Positions 23,795 to 39,866 of a stretch of DNA of 64,000 bases are shown in pieces. The first letter of the stretch is position 1. Each line of letters begins with the position of its first letter. Source of the DNA: Anser cygnoides (lineage: Eukaryota > Chordata > Aves > Anseriformes > Anatidae); the NCBI RefSeq assembly GCF_040182565.1, contig NC_089890.1:12175001-12239000 (forward strand), written 5' to 3'. The translations under genes and the position numbers were made by a program. The notes beneath the pieces are model-generated. The model had not been told where the DNA came from and ran no database searches. It saw only the letters and a program-made list of their open reading frames with translations.

Positions 23795-26700
23795 CAATCT
23801 AGTAAGATACAAGCCCTAAAAGATGGATACAAAAATAGTGATGAATAAACCATTCAATTTCTTCATATTGAGCTGCCACAGAAAACATTTGGAATTCTGT
23901 GGGTGGACTCAAGAGCCAGAAGAAATACTTCTAATATTAGTAAATCCAGCTATCACGTAAACAGGCACAAAGAATTGAATAAAGCTGAGCCATTGTGTAC
24001 CATGCTGGTTTTAGGTTTGGGAATGTGATAATGCTTTGAGAAAAGAAATCTAATGAATAATCCCTGGAGGAGATCAAAGCAGCATGTAATAACAGATCGA
24101 TAAAATAATCGGGTAATGAGAATCCAGCCATGTTTATGTAGGCCTGTTCCTGCAAGTGACTGGCTTCAGCTGAGACAGCCGAGTTAGTGAAGACCAGGCG
24201 TTATTTTTTTCTCCCCTCTCCAATCAAAATAAGTGAAATTGAGAAGCAATCAACCAGTCCAGCTCTGAGAACTGAAGGAGGGAGGATTACAAAGGAAAGG
24301 GCAGGTAGCATGCCCCGCAACAAGCTGGAAAGAAGCACAGCCAGAACTTTTTTAGCCAGCACAGAAGGAAGAAGAGCAGCTGTATGCGGTCTAACATTCT
24401 AAAGCCACTTCACATCCATCCGTCAATGCAAAGGGTGCTTGCATGAGTTCATCAGCTTTTTCCTGACACCAGCCCATGCCTCTATCTAGAGCTCCCTCTT
24501 CCCACACCCCTAGCCTGCTTTTCCTTTCTGTCGTCACAGACTTGATTTTCCCTTTCATGGATTTATGCTTGAAAAAGCATCACTGCCTCAATTGTCTATT
24601 TTCAGCCTGTATTTAAGAAAACCCTTCGGTTCCATTTGTAGCCACATCCTGTCTCTGCCTCCCCCTCTTTCTGTTCCTAAATATAAGGCTGATGCAGTTT
24701 GATGTGACATGACAAAATAGCACATTTGCATCGGCAGAAACTTTCTCTCAACAGCAGTAATTAAAGGGAGTAGATGAAACATCACTGAAATTGGTGTTTA
24801 CTTAGCCTGCAAATAAAAGACTTAAAGAGGACTTGAGAGGGATGTTCAAGTGTCAAGAACATGAAATTCATTGATGAGTGCCTCCTTTTACATTCTTTCC
24901 TACTGCAAAAGCAAACTGTAGCTCAAACAATGTAATCTATTTAAAGAGGGAAAAAAAAAGAGAGGCTTATATAGTCTATATTCCTCACCAGTGAAAATCA
25001 TTTGATGTATTTCTCTGAATTATAAATAGTACCAAGACACACTTGTGGTTACACATAAGACAAGGTCATCGAATCTGAAACTACAAAGCTCAGGCTCTCA
25101 AATTGAGTAGAAGACTGAGATCTCATTGACTACAGTGAAAATTAGGAACTGAAACACCTTAGTTTTGAGTTGAGATGCATCAGCAGCAGACAGACGCTCA
25201 CCTTCACCTACAGCAGATTTTTGTTAATTGCCAAAGACAGGAACTCAGAAATAGTGGTCCAGGGTTCTGAATGCAACAACTTCAGCAGGATTCATATAGC
25301 AGATTAAAAACACATTTCTTCAAAACTTACAAAATAATATACCGTAATTGATTTTGCTGTGTGGATGCACTGCATATACTTGCCAGGATCAGCTACTGTC
25401 AGCTTCCTGCAGTTTCCTCCATTACAGGTAACAGCAATAGAAGGCAGTGGTGGTAGGATAGCAGCATTCAGAAACTGAGGGTTATTCTTGATTTTAGAAA
25501 ATCACTTGAGTTTACTTAATCCTTATGAAGAATTCACAGAAAGGTCTGATGGATGTTCCACAGGCCACAGGATTTAACAGACATACTTTAAAGTGGAGCT
25601 TCCTGCTCTCAGGAGAATCTTCCTTTCTTTTCTTGTTTACATGAGGCTATTCTTTTAAATCCATCTGTGACTGGCACAACCACTCTGCTTAAAACTGGCA
25701 GACCACATTTTGAACAGGCTCATTTCCATCCTAAAGCAGATGGCATCAAGAACAGAGTAGGCCAGAAAAATCAGTTTGCATATTATGCTTCAGTTTTTAT
25801 GGGTCATATTACCATTCAAAGCCATCAAAATGGCAACCCATATGCAATGTGTCTGCCATTGGAACCGAAGTGATATGCTAGAATAACCTCAGTGTGGCTG
25901 GTTATAAATAGTCTGATTAACCATTAAGTAAACTCTGATATTTAAAAATCAAATATTTTCCTTGCTAACAAGATACTGACTTTAACTGATCAAGGAAATG
26001 GTTTTAGTGAACCAAAAAGGAAAAGCCATCATCTCATCTTCATCCCTGAACAACTGTATCGGCAAGCTCTCTTGGCAGAAAATAGTTCAGCATCTATGCC
26101 AAATATTCTCTTAATAACTAAGCCAGGTGCAGATGTTGGCTATGTAATTTGTTCCAACTTTGTTTTAAAGACAATTTTCTGGCATGTAGAACACTTATTA
26201 TTCTTGTACCAAAAAACACATGCAAAGAGCTCTTCATACCCCTATTTTTTCCCAAAAATCTGTAGGAATACTCTCATAGAAATAACACACGTCATTAGCA
26301 ACATACATAAGTGATCGAATCAGCAGAGAGCTGTACCCTAAAAATACTAAAGCAATGCTGAAACAAGGTCAAAAACATGACGTTCTGTTTCCAGCCTCCC
26401 ACCCATATGCTGCCTCCCTGCAATAGCGCACCGGACAATTGCTGGATCCCATATAGTACAGAGGGTACACCCCAGATGCTCCAGAAGCCATGCTTCCACA
26501 TTTACAGGGTTTGAAGCAGGCAAGTCTACTACTGCGAGAAGTCTTAAATGGTAAAGACGTATTTCAAATGTCTTCTGCTATGTTATCACAGCACCTGAAG
26601 CTCAAACAACTGTTATGCTAAATAACAGCGAGGGCCACCACCCTGTGTCATTAACAAAGTTTTTCCATTCAAGTTTTATCCCCCCTCTGACTACTCTATG

Positions 26701-29700
26701 TTAATTTTCTGACTAAGGCACAATACCAATATTCCAGGTGTTTATTCTCAACTAAATACAATACACTCAGGAAGAGCAGATTCCCTCCAAGATGCTGAAA
26801 TTACTGATCCAGTTGTAATCTTGATAAACATACCAAAATATTGCTGCATTTGGCATCTTTACTGACAATTTAGAATTGGGGATCTGCTACTGTATTTGTC
26901 ATCATGGCTGGAAGGAAAATAGGGGTGTTCCTGAATACAAAACGCTGTTTGGAAATCAATCCTGCAAACATGCACAGCTTTAACAAATTGCATCAACTCC
27001 ATTTCTACCATTTGTTCGTGATTTGGCATTTTCGCCTTTCTCCCTACATGGGGCAAATAGGCTCCTAATGATTTCCATAAAACCAAAAGAAAAAAAATAA
27101 TCACTTAGAGCATTCAGAGCAAAGGAACTTTAATTATCTTCACGGATTAGGTCTGTCGAAGTCCAACAGTAAGCAAGAGACCTGCAGAGAAGAATCAATT
27201 TTCATTACCTGGTTCTCCCCAACTCACTACTTAAAGTACCATCAATAAAGAAGTGCAGAGAAGCCCATCCACAGCACACATTTCAAATTTATCAGCATGT
27301 AAGCTTTCACTTAACTAGTTACATTAACCATGAATTCATGGCCTTGAGATGAATAGGTTATTGCTTTCAGTAATCTACTCAAAACACTTTTTAATAAATA
27401 TATACTACAAAATATAAGAAGAGTAATTCCAAAGCATTCAGTGGAACCAAACCTTCAATATTTCCTGTTAAATACTTTCTTACCTGCAGAAACTATTAAC
27501 TATTTTAAAGAACCACAGTTTCTAGTACTCAGAACTCTGTAAAATGACGATTTCACAGAGAATTACATATTTGTAACAGCAGAACACTGCTTTGGAAAAA
27601 AGCATGCTTCAACAAGGAGACAACCCAGCAGCTTCTGAGTAAAATTTGAGAACTACTAGGCCTAGACGGTCATTTGGCATTCCACTCCCACTGCCGGCGC
27701 GCTGCAATCTCATCTCAAAACGCCCAAGTGCCCTTCTGCAGGAAGGAGCACAGGAATAACTTCATGAATACCCGACTTGCAGCACCAGCCTTTGCTTTTA
27801 GAAGTTAGCTCCCAGAAGGCTGCAGAAAACTAGAAATGACTTCCTTGACAGTTGCTATTTTAACTGAAAACAAGCAATGCACAACAAACAGAGCTGCATA
27901 AATGTTCTACATTACATCAGTCAAACAGCATCTGAGAATCTTCCCTTTCATACTATTTTTAAACATTTTAACAGTATGCCATATTGCTTTGGAGTTGCAC
28001 CTTGCTGTAGTTGCTGGATGACTCACATTCAGTCCTAACAGGAGAATTCCGGCCTCTTTTCCACCTGCCTCTGTAACATTTTAGTTGTCTGCATTAACTC
28101 ACTCCCCCTTCCACTGCGTATGGACATTTTGCTCTACAAGAAACTCCTGCTTTATCAAATATTCGATTGCACCGTAAGAGAATCAAGGAGGCAAATTCTC
28201 TGAAGTCAACACTAATTCCTTTATTTAGAAGTTAACTTCACTGAAGTTGAGAGAGTGGGCTGTACTGACTATCCAAAGACAAGAGGATCAAGAATTACTC
28301 AGGTTATCTGCTACTCCACAGACTTTCACAGAACAACTTGAAACAAAAGTCCAGTCCTGAGGATACCAGTGACAGCAGAACCTGAATTGATCTTTTATGC
28401 CTTCCCATGAAAGGCAGAAGTTTTTGAAAAATCTGATTTACAGATGCAGACATTTACAGAATTTAGATCAAAGACTGGCAAAGGTGAAAATCCAGATTTT
28501 TTTCCAATTAAGAATATCATAACTTGGTCACATAATGGCTGACAACAGCTTGGGATACTTATTTTTTAGAATCTAATTTAGGCACCCATAATTACTCTCT
28601 GAAGGAACATAAATTGGAAAAATGTCAGTTCCAAGGATTAAAGCATTCAAAATTGCACTTTAGTTATGATTATGGGAGATGCTTTGTTTGCAGCCAAGAC
28701 CTATGCATCCCTTCTTACAAGGCATCTGAGCAAAGCCTTTGCCATCCACCCACACAGCAACCGCCGCCACCCATATTCTCAGTCTGCATCATTAGCAGCC
28801 AGTGCCCCTTTCTCTGGGCTCAATGTTGCCCTATTATTGTTCACCCATGCCATAAAAACACGTTCCTAACCCACTGCCTTGTCTGTCAGTCTTCTCTTCA
28901 CATTCCCATTCTGCCTTTCCCTTACGTTACATAAATACAAGATCAACTGCTTTCATTTTCAACTTCCTCATAGCCTCTCTCACCCTCTTTGTCTTACCAG
29001 AGATGCAGAATTTTGCCTCTAATTTGCAAATTCATATTCTTATTCAATATTGCACATATTATTTATGCTTAGTCCTTGCCTTGATGCCTCAAGAATTTGA
29101 AGAGCCAATCATTACCCCTAAAAAAAAAAAAAGACTAAATTTCTCTTTTGCTGGAATAATCATCTGAACTAATAAATACAACAAATAAAAACACCTGGTA
29201 AGATTGATATGACGAGACAGCTTCACTCAAGATGTACACAGATAAATTTCTCATAGGAGAAGATCAAAAACAAGGACCTAGAAGAACAGATTCAACTTCA
29301 GTTAAAAGCCAGTGGTGAGTCGACTGAGGCCTTCCAGTTCTTCTAGAACGGAGCACTGACAGATAGCTGGTGACATTATTTTCATCCATCAGCTGAATTT
29401 CCCTTTCTAAATAGCAGATAGAAACTTCGATGTATCTTAGATGAGTGCTGTAGAAAACCTCTTATTTAGCATTGTTAATTAACAGTTTGTAGATATATCT
29501 GCAGTTAGTTATCCCAGTAGGACATTTATGATGCCCTTTCAGAAGCACATTGTCCTTTGCTGTTAACATGTGGCTAATATAATAGCCAAAGAGGAACGCA
29601 ATTAACTTCTCCATGGGCTGAAATTTAAACCAGCAATTAATTCTATAATTCACTTAGCAGAGCATCAGGCACTTCCGTTCAGAAAGCTGTCCAAGTCTAT

Positions 29701-32700
29701 TCAAAATACACCCTGTTTAGCTTTGGGAACACAAAATAATCGCAGTTACTGCACGTCACGTTTAGTGACAAATATTGCTTACAGTTTAACCTTAATTTCT
29801 GCCTTGAAAACATAAAAGCCTTTAAAAGAAGTTATTTCATATCAAAAAACTTTCCTTTACATTGTGAGAAGTGTGTAAAGGAGCACCGACATGCGAATTA
29901 CGCTCCTAATATGTTTACTAGCTGGTGTAAGTTGGCTAAAGCCAGTAATCTCCAACTTGCTGCGCTTTTTATACCAGCTACAAACCCAGTGTCTCGTCTT
30001 GATCTCAGGATACAAAGTGCTCGTTTTTATGCATCATATTGGCAATATTTCTGGTTATTCAAACACCACCGATGTAAACAGCTGCAGCTGGAACACTGCT
30101 TGCATGGTGCTGTTGACATTAGAATATAACCAAATGTAGCTTGATTTTAAAAATAAATAATGTGCTCCCTAAAACAATGTCTGAGAAAACACAGGCTTGT
30201 TTGTATTTGTAAGCACAGACATACTTCCAAGCAAAACTCTGAGCACATGTTCACTTCTGTGTAGGACTGAACAAAATATTCTTGTATTGCTGTTCAGTTG
30301 TTTATTTATAATAGATCAAACTTATCCAAAAGAAATAGAAAAATACTATATTGAAATTATATTAGGATTTCAATATTCAGTGTTTCAAATTTCAAAAGCA
30401 AGTACAATTTGTTGTATGAAACCAGGCAGAAACCTGATATTTCTAACATACCAAAAATTATGTATCACAAAGTTTAAAACGAAAAATGATGGGTAGGAGA
30501 AAGAAACAGGATTACCCCCAAGAGGCATAAAAATACAAAATTTGGATCTAGAGACCAATGAAATTAATAAAACTTGCCAGGAACAGAGTTCAGAAATTTG
30601 AAGCATAATAGCACTGAGGTACCTTAATCTTTATACCTTGGGTGTCCTGGAAAATTCCAATTTCTGAACAACAAAAAAAACCCACTGAGTATTTTCAGTC
30701 CACAATATATGTTTGTCTTTATATAAATTTGTGTGGGTGGGCAGAAAAAATTGAAGAAGCCACATATACACTATTTTCAAACAAGTTGCCAATGTTTGCT
30801 AGCTGCACCAGTCCCATGAACTTGCAACATGCCATTGTCTCTGTACGCTGCACCTCTGCTTCCCACCGTGGTTAGAACAACAGCGCTAGGAACAGAAGCA
30901 ACTGACGTTCTCATTTCCTCCTTCGGCACAGCACACCGGTCAGCTTTAATCAAGAGAAACACTTCCATAATAAACCTACAAGATTTATTCCTCATTTGTT
31001 TGCAATGAAAGAGTTAACATCCGTGACCCAAATATGGAGACCCATTTTAAACTTGCTGAAAATTGCTTTTTAATCCTAGCTCTCGAGGATTTCCTTTGAA
31101 ACCATCTGCCACACACGCTCGGTGCTCCTTTCCTGTATATATGCAGGATTACTATAACATAGATTCTTTTGTGTAACTTAATACATTTTGGCACATTAAA
31201 AAAAAATAGTTCTGATTTCAATTGTATACCAGAAAATGACTAAAAGTCAAAAGCAGCGGTAAGTTGAGAGCAAAGCCAGACACCCGTGTTTACCTTATTT
31301 ACCGCAGCATTGACATTGCAATTCCAATTCAGTCAGACACCGCGCAGGATTTCAGCAAATAGTTCTGAGTCAATTAACTAATGTAACTTACACACATGCT
31401 TAAAATTAAGCTCAAGCATTTTCCAGGATGTGAAAGATTTAAGCATGCACCTTCCCAACTAGAAAGCAGATTGAAGACTGGAAGATAGAATTAATGACAC
31501 GATCAGAGAAGAGGAAAGATTTCTAGACGTTCTCCTCAAATCTTTTGTCCAGTCTTTTTTATTTGCTTGTGATGAACATTTCTGCAGTTGTGCTTTTCTA
31601 GTTCAAGTACTGAGAAAGTGATAAAGTCACATTCCTAAACACACTGAACTTTAAAATGGATACTTATGACTACAAATACTTCAGCGATCACCCAAACCAG
31701 AAAACAAACATACAACATACTGCTTCTTACCAGAACAATCACAGCCAGAGCGATTGAAACTAGCAAGCAGGCAGTAATATACATTTATAATCAATTTCTT
31801 GGGTCAATGCATAAAGTTAGAACTCAAAGTCCCAACAACAACAAAAAAAGAGCATTTTCAAGGTTAAATGCTTTTTAAAAAGTAGTAATTTGTCTGCAAG
31901 CATTCCAAGAATGGGAAATGGGGCAAGTTATTTGCATAGTTTTAATTGTGTAAGATGGGCCATACAGACAGACAGGCCATAGCCTGTAAGTGTCTTAACA
32001 TTAGTCCTTTTCATGGTGAACAGTCACCTACTACCTAATAAAAGTGAATAGCAAGACAAAATTCCACACCAGAACTTTCCCCGTAACAACAAAGATAGAT
32101 CTCCTTACCCTTAGATGCATTTTTCCTGCAAATGAGCAATCACTGCTACAAATTATTAATATACAGGAGATCTCCACATGCAGATGTTGGAAGAATGCAG
32201 AAAGAAAAAGCAAATCATTTTGTTTCAGCAATAACAGATGTTGGTGCATCATCCTGCAGACATGTTACTTTTAATACAAAGCAGCTCATAAAGTGAGTGA
32301 GGGGGTGAGGACGGAATCAATGCCCAATCACCCAGTTATTTCAGTGTTTACATTTTAATGAGCTTCCTGCATGACTCTATCCTTATAATTTTCCTTCTCT
32401 AATAGTAATATGAAATCAGTTTTGTCTTAAGCAACAGTGAAAAGAAGTTCAGCTGCCTAAGATGGCTGCTAGGAGGTTCTTTAAAACAACGCTATCCTGT
32501 CATTTATTTCTGTACAAACCCAAAGCCATTCCCAAGCTCCTATGGCACTACTTGGGATCAGACTAAAGTGACTCAACAGCTTCATGTCCTTCTCACCTGC
32601 TTGTAAGGCAAATGGTTCGTCAAAGGCTGTAACAGTGCTATGGCACTTGCAGACAACTCAGTGCTACAGAAAACAAACAAAAATGCACAACAGATAAATT

Positions 32701-35700
32701 TAAACCACCTTTCTCTGGCGAAGGGAGAGACTAAATGGAGCCTGAGCCACGCTCCAGCTGGGGATACACGATCAACACAGCACCTTATTTTCTTTCCACT
32801 CCCTTAAACCCAGCCAGTGATGTTGAGGAGACGGAAGGCCATCAGGGACTGAGTGAGGCCAGTGCTGTGGCTGCAGAGTAGAAAATGCAACAAATGCATG
32901 CTTAGCTCCCGCCTCTTGTTCTCACCAAGCCCATCTCTCCACGCGTAGCACCAAGAGACAGAAATGCACACACGCACACAGCTATGCAGTGACACACACG
33001 GGCAAGCCAAGGGCCGCAGGAGCTGAGCGCGAGAAGGCCCAGCAGTCACCCAACAGACAGAGCTGTCGCTGGGAGCAGCCAAGCGCTCCCCTGCCAACGG
33101 ACAGGAAGCCACGCAACCACCAACTAGTTAACAGAAGTGATCCAGAAAAGCTTGCATGAGGCAGATGTGAAAATTCGGATGCTGATAAATCCTCTGGAAT
33201 CTGCTGAGCTGCACAGCCACACAGAGGCAAACCGAGGCTGGGACAAGAGCCCCCTTTTTGCTGACGTGCACTGGTACGCAGCGCTGCAACGGTGGCTTCC
33301 GAGCCGCAGCTGTCAGTTCTGATACAGTTTCTCTTCAGATGCACACACTTCTTTTCAAGGCCACAGACTGCTACTGTATCACCTCGGGGTCTCATTTACT
33401 GACTCTTTCAATCCCACTTCCCTTTATAGCGGATTAAATTGATTGTCATTAGGAGCACAGGGAAAAAGAAAAGCTACCAGCAGCCTTTGGACAACGGCAA
33501 TGCGAACTGCGACACTTCAGCCAGCGCCAGCAGTGCAGCAAGCACACACACCCCATAGATGTAAGAGATTTATGGACTCGCAATTTGAGCACCCTATCGC
33601 TCTTGGATGACATATTCTCCTCGGCATTGGTATTTTTGGAAGAAATATGCTCAGCGGTATACAATATGGCCCCTTGTTAACACCACATGAAATCCACAAG
33701 CAGCTAACTTCCCAGAAGGACCTGTGCAAAGGTAAAGTTACCCCCATAGCTCTTCATGCAAAAATGTAAATGTGCAAGTTTAATTGCTGCCATGTAAAAG
33801 GTGTTTTTAAAACATAAATCCTCCCTCTACAACACCATCCCTCCCCACCCTACCCCCAACAGCCAGAACTGGCTACAAGACAGCTTTCTGAAGACTGACT
33901 GGTGCACCAACGCCACAAAAATTAGTGATCCATAACTAATTAATACAAACCTCCTGAGGGAAGTATTGCTGCTGGTTATCTTGATACGAGAAATTTAGTT
34001 CAGAAGGATAAGCTGGACAGACAGCTGAAAAGCTTTAGTTCTTCCAGTAGGAAATGAATTGTTTTGGTGAAGAAAAGCCCTTAAAGTGATACTATCACGA
34101 CAAAAGCACAATTATGGAAAGCATTAAAAGTCTTAAAATAACCTAGAAAACATTTTTCTGTAAGCAATACTATTTCCAATCTTTCATAAAACATGAAAAA
34201 AATCAAAGACATTGAGTATTTCTCCCATCTAAACTTAGGACACATGTATGATTAGGAAGCTATTTGCTACAAAGCACCCATGTTCCTCAGTTATCAGTTC
34301 TGGTTTTGCATCTGGTACTTTTCAATTCCCCCTTCCACTGAATGAAGGATTGTCTTCACATTCCTGGCAAAACTTTGTATCATTTTTTTCCTGATTAATT
34401 TTACTTCCCACTCCTACACCATTACTTAATTCCTTGGTTATAACCTATCTCGGCTACGTTCACAAAGAAACTGGTGAAAGTTCCTAACGACTTACATATC
34501 AATGTGCTATGTTGTATGGTATGTTACATCTAAGACCCACGTTTTTTGCTCCCAAGCACACATAATGAATTTTCGTCAACAAAAATATCTGATTTTCAGT
34601 ATAGGACGATGTAAAGCAAACAATTAACTAAACTTCACAAGATGTTTTAGCCAAAGTAGCTCCTGCTATACCTGCTGTGTTCTCCTGCTAATACTGAACA
34701 CTGACAGGAGCTCTCCTGAGGCCATCAACAAATCAAACACCAGAAGCCACATAGTAATTCACGTGGAAACATACCAGCAAGAGCTCTTAAACTAAAAGAC
34801 TCCTCCATAACACAACGTAATGATTGTTGGCTGTTATGCAAGCACAACTCCTTACTATTATGTCAAGAATAATTTCATCACTACCAGTTATATACCTGCA
34901 TGTGCATAAAGTAGTGGCTAGTTTAAATGTTTCCTCCCATCCCCTCCTGAAGCAACGTGCCATATGTATTTGCTGAGTCCGCCTGAAGGCCATCCTCATC
35001 ACCTGTTAACATGCTTCAGGAAGAAAGCAACACATGAAAACTCCAAAGCTGCTGAATGCTGTATTCAGAGTTACGGGGCAGCAAGAATACAAATACAACC
35101 TTTTTTTACCAAGTCTATCAAATGTAGAAGACGTATTCCTCGCTGCATATCATAATTATCCTTGCATAAATACAAAGCACCTCCAATTAAAGGAAGGTTG
35201 ATGAGGAATCTTGGTTCTGAAATTAAAACAAACACGGGGGTCCACTTGAAAGAAGCAACCCCAGCTTACACGGACTGAGGATTTGGCTTCACACAGTCCG
35301 TTCCAAATGGACTTTATGGACCAAAGTCTACTGTCAGATGTATAGACATAAGTCTGTAGACAACATGAAACTTGTTTTTCTGTATCCATAATGATCTAAT
35401 AAAGCACAGGCTCTGAGTTGCACCAATTATAACAAATCTCCTATGCAAACAAGTTTAATTAGCATTACATTATTGCAGTTTATAGCAGTCACATTCCAAA
35501 GACAACGCTGGAATGAAATGTCACGAACCAGGCTGCAAGTTTGTCATTTCCTATTATTTTCCAGATGTTTTGGCCTTCTACATATTCCATCTTGACATTT
35601 ATGTATGACAAAGAGATACTGTAAGACTTGCAAGACCGCAAGGAATAACCACTTCTTCATACCTCAGTGAAAACCCAGTCTGTTTAAGTTGCATTCTCAG

Positions 35701-38166
35701 AACTGCCCTGCTACAGTGGATAGGTGTGCCTGCTACAAAGACCTCAATTTAAAAATTACTGGTTTTAAGCGTTTCCATAACACACTGCTCTGTTTTGATA
35801 CTGAATGAGCACGGTCCACTACAACACTTAAGGAACTTTGACGTGGTGAAGGATTTTTGAGCCATTATGCTAGACGACATTAGTCATTACATGAACAAGC
35901 ACTAAGAAGCCATCCAAACTCAAAATGAGAGGGAAAAAAAATAAAACAAAAAACAGAACAGGCTGGACTTTGGGCTATCATTACAAAGGCAGAATAAACA
36001 AAACTAACTGGTATTTGCTGAGGCATCATCATCTGCAAGAACTTAACAGCCTACAGGTTTAATCTCCCACCCGGCACTTCACAGAATCAGACCTGCAGAG
36101 TACTGGGTCAAAACACGGCTATCCTGACTCAGCGAGTTTTAGCGTGCACTTGGCTTTGGTACAACTGAGAGCAGGACAAGAAATAATCATGACCGTTAGC
36201 CATGATGTTGTAAACAAAATGCTTAGCAAAAGGCATAAGAACGGAAGCACACCGCCAATTCAATTGTTTTCTTCAACTTGTCGTCACTGGAATCGATGAC
36301 AGAACAAAAGCTAATCTTGGGACAAGCAGACAGATTAATTTATTCATTTCCAATTTTGTAAAGAGGGAAAAGATTTCAAAGACAAAGACTCCAAAAAATT
36401 GTTCTTCACAAAAGAAAAGACTAATACACATCAACATATATTATTACTTTGCTGTAAACAAATTGTGGTCCTAACATACAAGATGGTATCTACCTGACTA
36501 GCCAAAACCCCTCAAATTCGCAGGCACTAACACCGTCTGACACTTTAATGGCCTCAGTAGTAGGTTTTATGAATAAAATATTAACAGGGTGTTACAGAAT
36601 ACTGAAGAATGTATCTACAGAGTTGTATAGTGAGGTATGTGTGGGCTTGTCAAACACCCACATTATAAATTATCAATAGTGCAGCTCAGAGTACCCCTTT
36701 TGTGCATCAGAGAAATCTATGCAAGCATTTTATTATGCTTTGTTCCATTTAATATTACTTTTCCTGCGTTAAGCAGCCATAAGAAAAAGAACTACACACG
36801 TGCCGAAGGACACTTATGGGCAATACTCAGCCATGAAATGAAAAAGACTCATTCTACTACATAAAATCCTGTTTTCACAACTAGCTCCTGGGGTACAAAA
36901 AAGCATTCCATCTGGAACTGGACTGTAGCATTTCACACAGTACAATATAACGCCATCTTTTGTGAAGAATTTTCAAGTTAAAACGCTGTTGAGGAGCACC
37001 AGAAAGTTGAACGGGATGATTACGCATTGTCTCCCACTACCTAACCTTATGTGGAGTGCTGTCAAAAAGATTACACTTCTGCAAAACGAGTGGCAAATTC
37101 AAGGGGAGAGTGAGTCTCCCACGAGTCAGGAGGAAATACTAAACTCAGCACAGCAGATTTTCAGTGTACAGTATTTATTTTTACATGCAGTTTAAATGGG
37201 GTTAGCTAAGTGTCCAACAAATACAGATACAGTGTTCAGTGTTTGATACTCAAAAAGCAGGCTTGCTACCGCTCTACAGCACTCGTACTGTGAATAAAAT
37301 CGCAAGGGACAGACAGATGCACGTCCCCATGAATAACTATCTTCACCAGTAAGAGGTTAGAATCGATCTGTCATGTTTCATCAGCAGCAGTCACCAATTG
37401 CATATCTCCATGCATCGCTGGGGATGAGGATGACAAATTAGTCACAATCAAACTAGGTTTTGGCAGGATCTAGGGCAGTGCTTCCACCTGCCTTGTTCAA
37501 GGAACTACGATTAGATTTTGCCAAGTCACTCAACAAGCAGCTCAGCTCACTGGACTACTCACAAAGCACTCCTGCCCAAAGCTGTGCGCCAGCCCTGACG
37601 AGCTCCCCTCAGCTGACTTATGCTTCTCACACAGAGGCATGAAATGACAAGGAAGCACTAACTTAACAGCGTACATAATGCGTCCGTTCTGCAGCTGTGT
37701 TCTAAGGCAAAGTGATTCATACAATTAATATTTAACACTACTTCATGTAACAGGTTTCCACCTCAGATCTGTACTGAGGAAACAAAAGCTCTACTAGAGA
37801 TTTTCAGCACCTTGTTTTTGTCTGCAAACTTCACATTTCCTTAATATTCTTTTAAAAGTTTATCTTCCTTAAACATACCCCAGCACGAATCAGTTTTGAT
37901 CTTGTCCCCCTTACCTTCCATAGCATGAAGCACCTAAAAAGCAGCTGAGCTGACAAATTTAAGCTTCACAGCATGACAGAGCCCAAGGACACCAATAAAA
38001 GGGTTTATAAACTCAGTGTAGAAGGACGATATACTTGTTAGGGTGGGTCCTTCAACACTGGCATCTGACATAATTCTTTATGGACACGTAAGATAAGTGT
38101 ATCCCTTCAGCTGCTATCTCACCAGTCTTCTACTGCATTGAAAAGAGCTGCTTCAACTTCAAAGGG
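23795..38166. other. Gene-free stretch (probable LYRM9 intron 1 or intergenic)
   Basis: AT-rich sequence with only short, unrelated open frames on both strands. I recognise no CR1, LTR, tRNA or snoRNA here. The near absence of repeats over 14 kb would be consistent with scattered conserved regulatory elements, but that cannot be judged from one genome. Confidence 0.55.
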
Positions 38167-38190
38167 AAAAAAAAGGGGGGGGGCGGGGGG
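38167..38190 (+). repeat. A8-G9-C-G6 homopolymer tract
   Basis: Eight A are followed by nine G, one C and six G. Prone to slippage and sequencing error, and to G-stacking on the plus strand. Confidence 0.9.
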
Positions 38191-39600
38191 ATAACGTGGT
38201 TGTGACACTTAGCCAAACCAAAAAAAATGGGGGTCTCACATTTTATTTACACTTTACAGACATGGAAATTGGGAATTATGGCTTGCAGTAGCCCTGTCAA
38301 AAGCTGTCAGGAGAATCACTGCCAATGCCAGGACTGTAACCCAGGTAACTTCCTTTGCTCTTACTGCTGAAAATCCATCCACATGACAGTACCTAACAAA
38401 ACTTTTGAAGTATTTCTAGGACAAGACATTTATGTCCAACTAGAAATAGTCACCATGGATTTGATTCACTAGAACTACTAGGAAAAGATTTTGACAATAG
38501 AAAGTCAGTAACTAGATAAAGGTATGGGGGAAATGTCTTCACGCTTACGGTGTTCTGGTTCAGGCAACGAACCCTGCTCTTCAAACAGCAGACCTAGGAG
38601 TTACCCTCGACCACCTCGTGGCAATACATAAACCAGCAGCCGGATTGGAGGCCGTCTGAGCTGGTACACCTGCTCCCAGAGGCCTAGGCCTGAATTATTC
38701 CCCATCCATTGGGGAAACACACACGTAAGGACACACTGTTTAGTATTAAACGCTTACCTTCAGCAGCTTCTCTCTATAAGCTCCATATAGGCGCCAAAAA
38801 GAAATGCTGAGGTGATGTCCAGACACACCTGGACTAGACTCCTTCAGACAGCAATGCAGCATGCCTCTTTACCCTTCACCTATAAGGAGCCTGCAGAGAT
38901 TAGGCACCAAAATGCACATCTATGAACACCTCCCAACACGCCGCCGTTACAAAACTCTCAGTTTATGCTAGGAAAAGGTCGACCTTTTCCACATCACCAA
39001 ACACTTTGTTTATGACCATAAATTCAACAAGAGTCTGGCAGCAAAAACAAGACAGAGGATTTCTTCTTTCCTTCCCAGCAGTGCAGCTGAAAATAACAGA
39101 CTTTCAGCAAATACACCCGTAGAAATTGAACTCTACTTAAAATTAATTGTTTCAAGACATGCGATCCAATTAGCTCAGCAGGTCCCCTAACTTCAGAAGA
39201 AAAAAGAAATGAAGACACTATTTATCTTTAGACTCGAATAATGCCACTGATAAATTGATTGGCAAACGCATTTAGAATCTAGATTTCAGTACACTAATGC
39301 TTATTAGGATGTCGCAAAAATTTTCCAAGTAATAAAATTGAGCCATAACAGAACAATGAGTTCATATTGAAAATGTGCCGGAGGATTTCAGAAGCCTTCC
39401 AGGCCTCACACCACTTTCCTATGCCTAGACCCTGCTATTATAAAAGGGTGTAAACTAAACCTAAACCTACCTTTTTTTATATATCCATAAAGTTTGTGTT
39501 TTGAAAGCAAACACGGTAGCAAAACTCCACTACAATCCCAGGCTGCAATATTAGCTACAAACATCTAAAAATACAACAAAAAGTTTTAACAATCTTAATT
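38191..39600. other. Gene-free AT-rich stretch upstream of the CpG island
   Basis: No exon or repeat recognised. CpG content rises only after about 39,640. Confidence 0.55.
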
Positions 39601-39866
39601 CCTGCAACTTTTCTTGCCTACTTTCTCTGAAGACAAGGAGTGCCCAAACCCGTTCTTAGGAACGTTTCGCACTCCAGTTTTAGGAACCGCGACGGCCTGT
39701 CGCATTCAGACTCCTTTCCTCCACGCTGTACAGAACCCCAATGGCTTCGTTCGCCTTTCGGAGGGGTGCTCAGGGGAGGCATCGCAGCAGGGGGCACGGC
39801 ACCAGCGGGGACTGGGCGGGGTGTCGCCAACGCACCCGGAGCACCGCGGCTGGCCCGCAGCAGGGG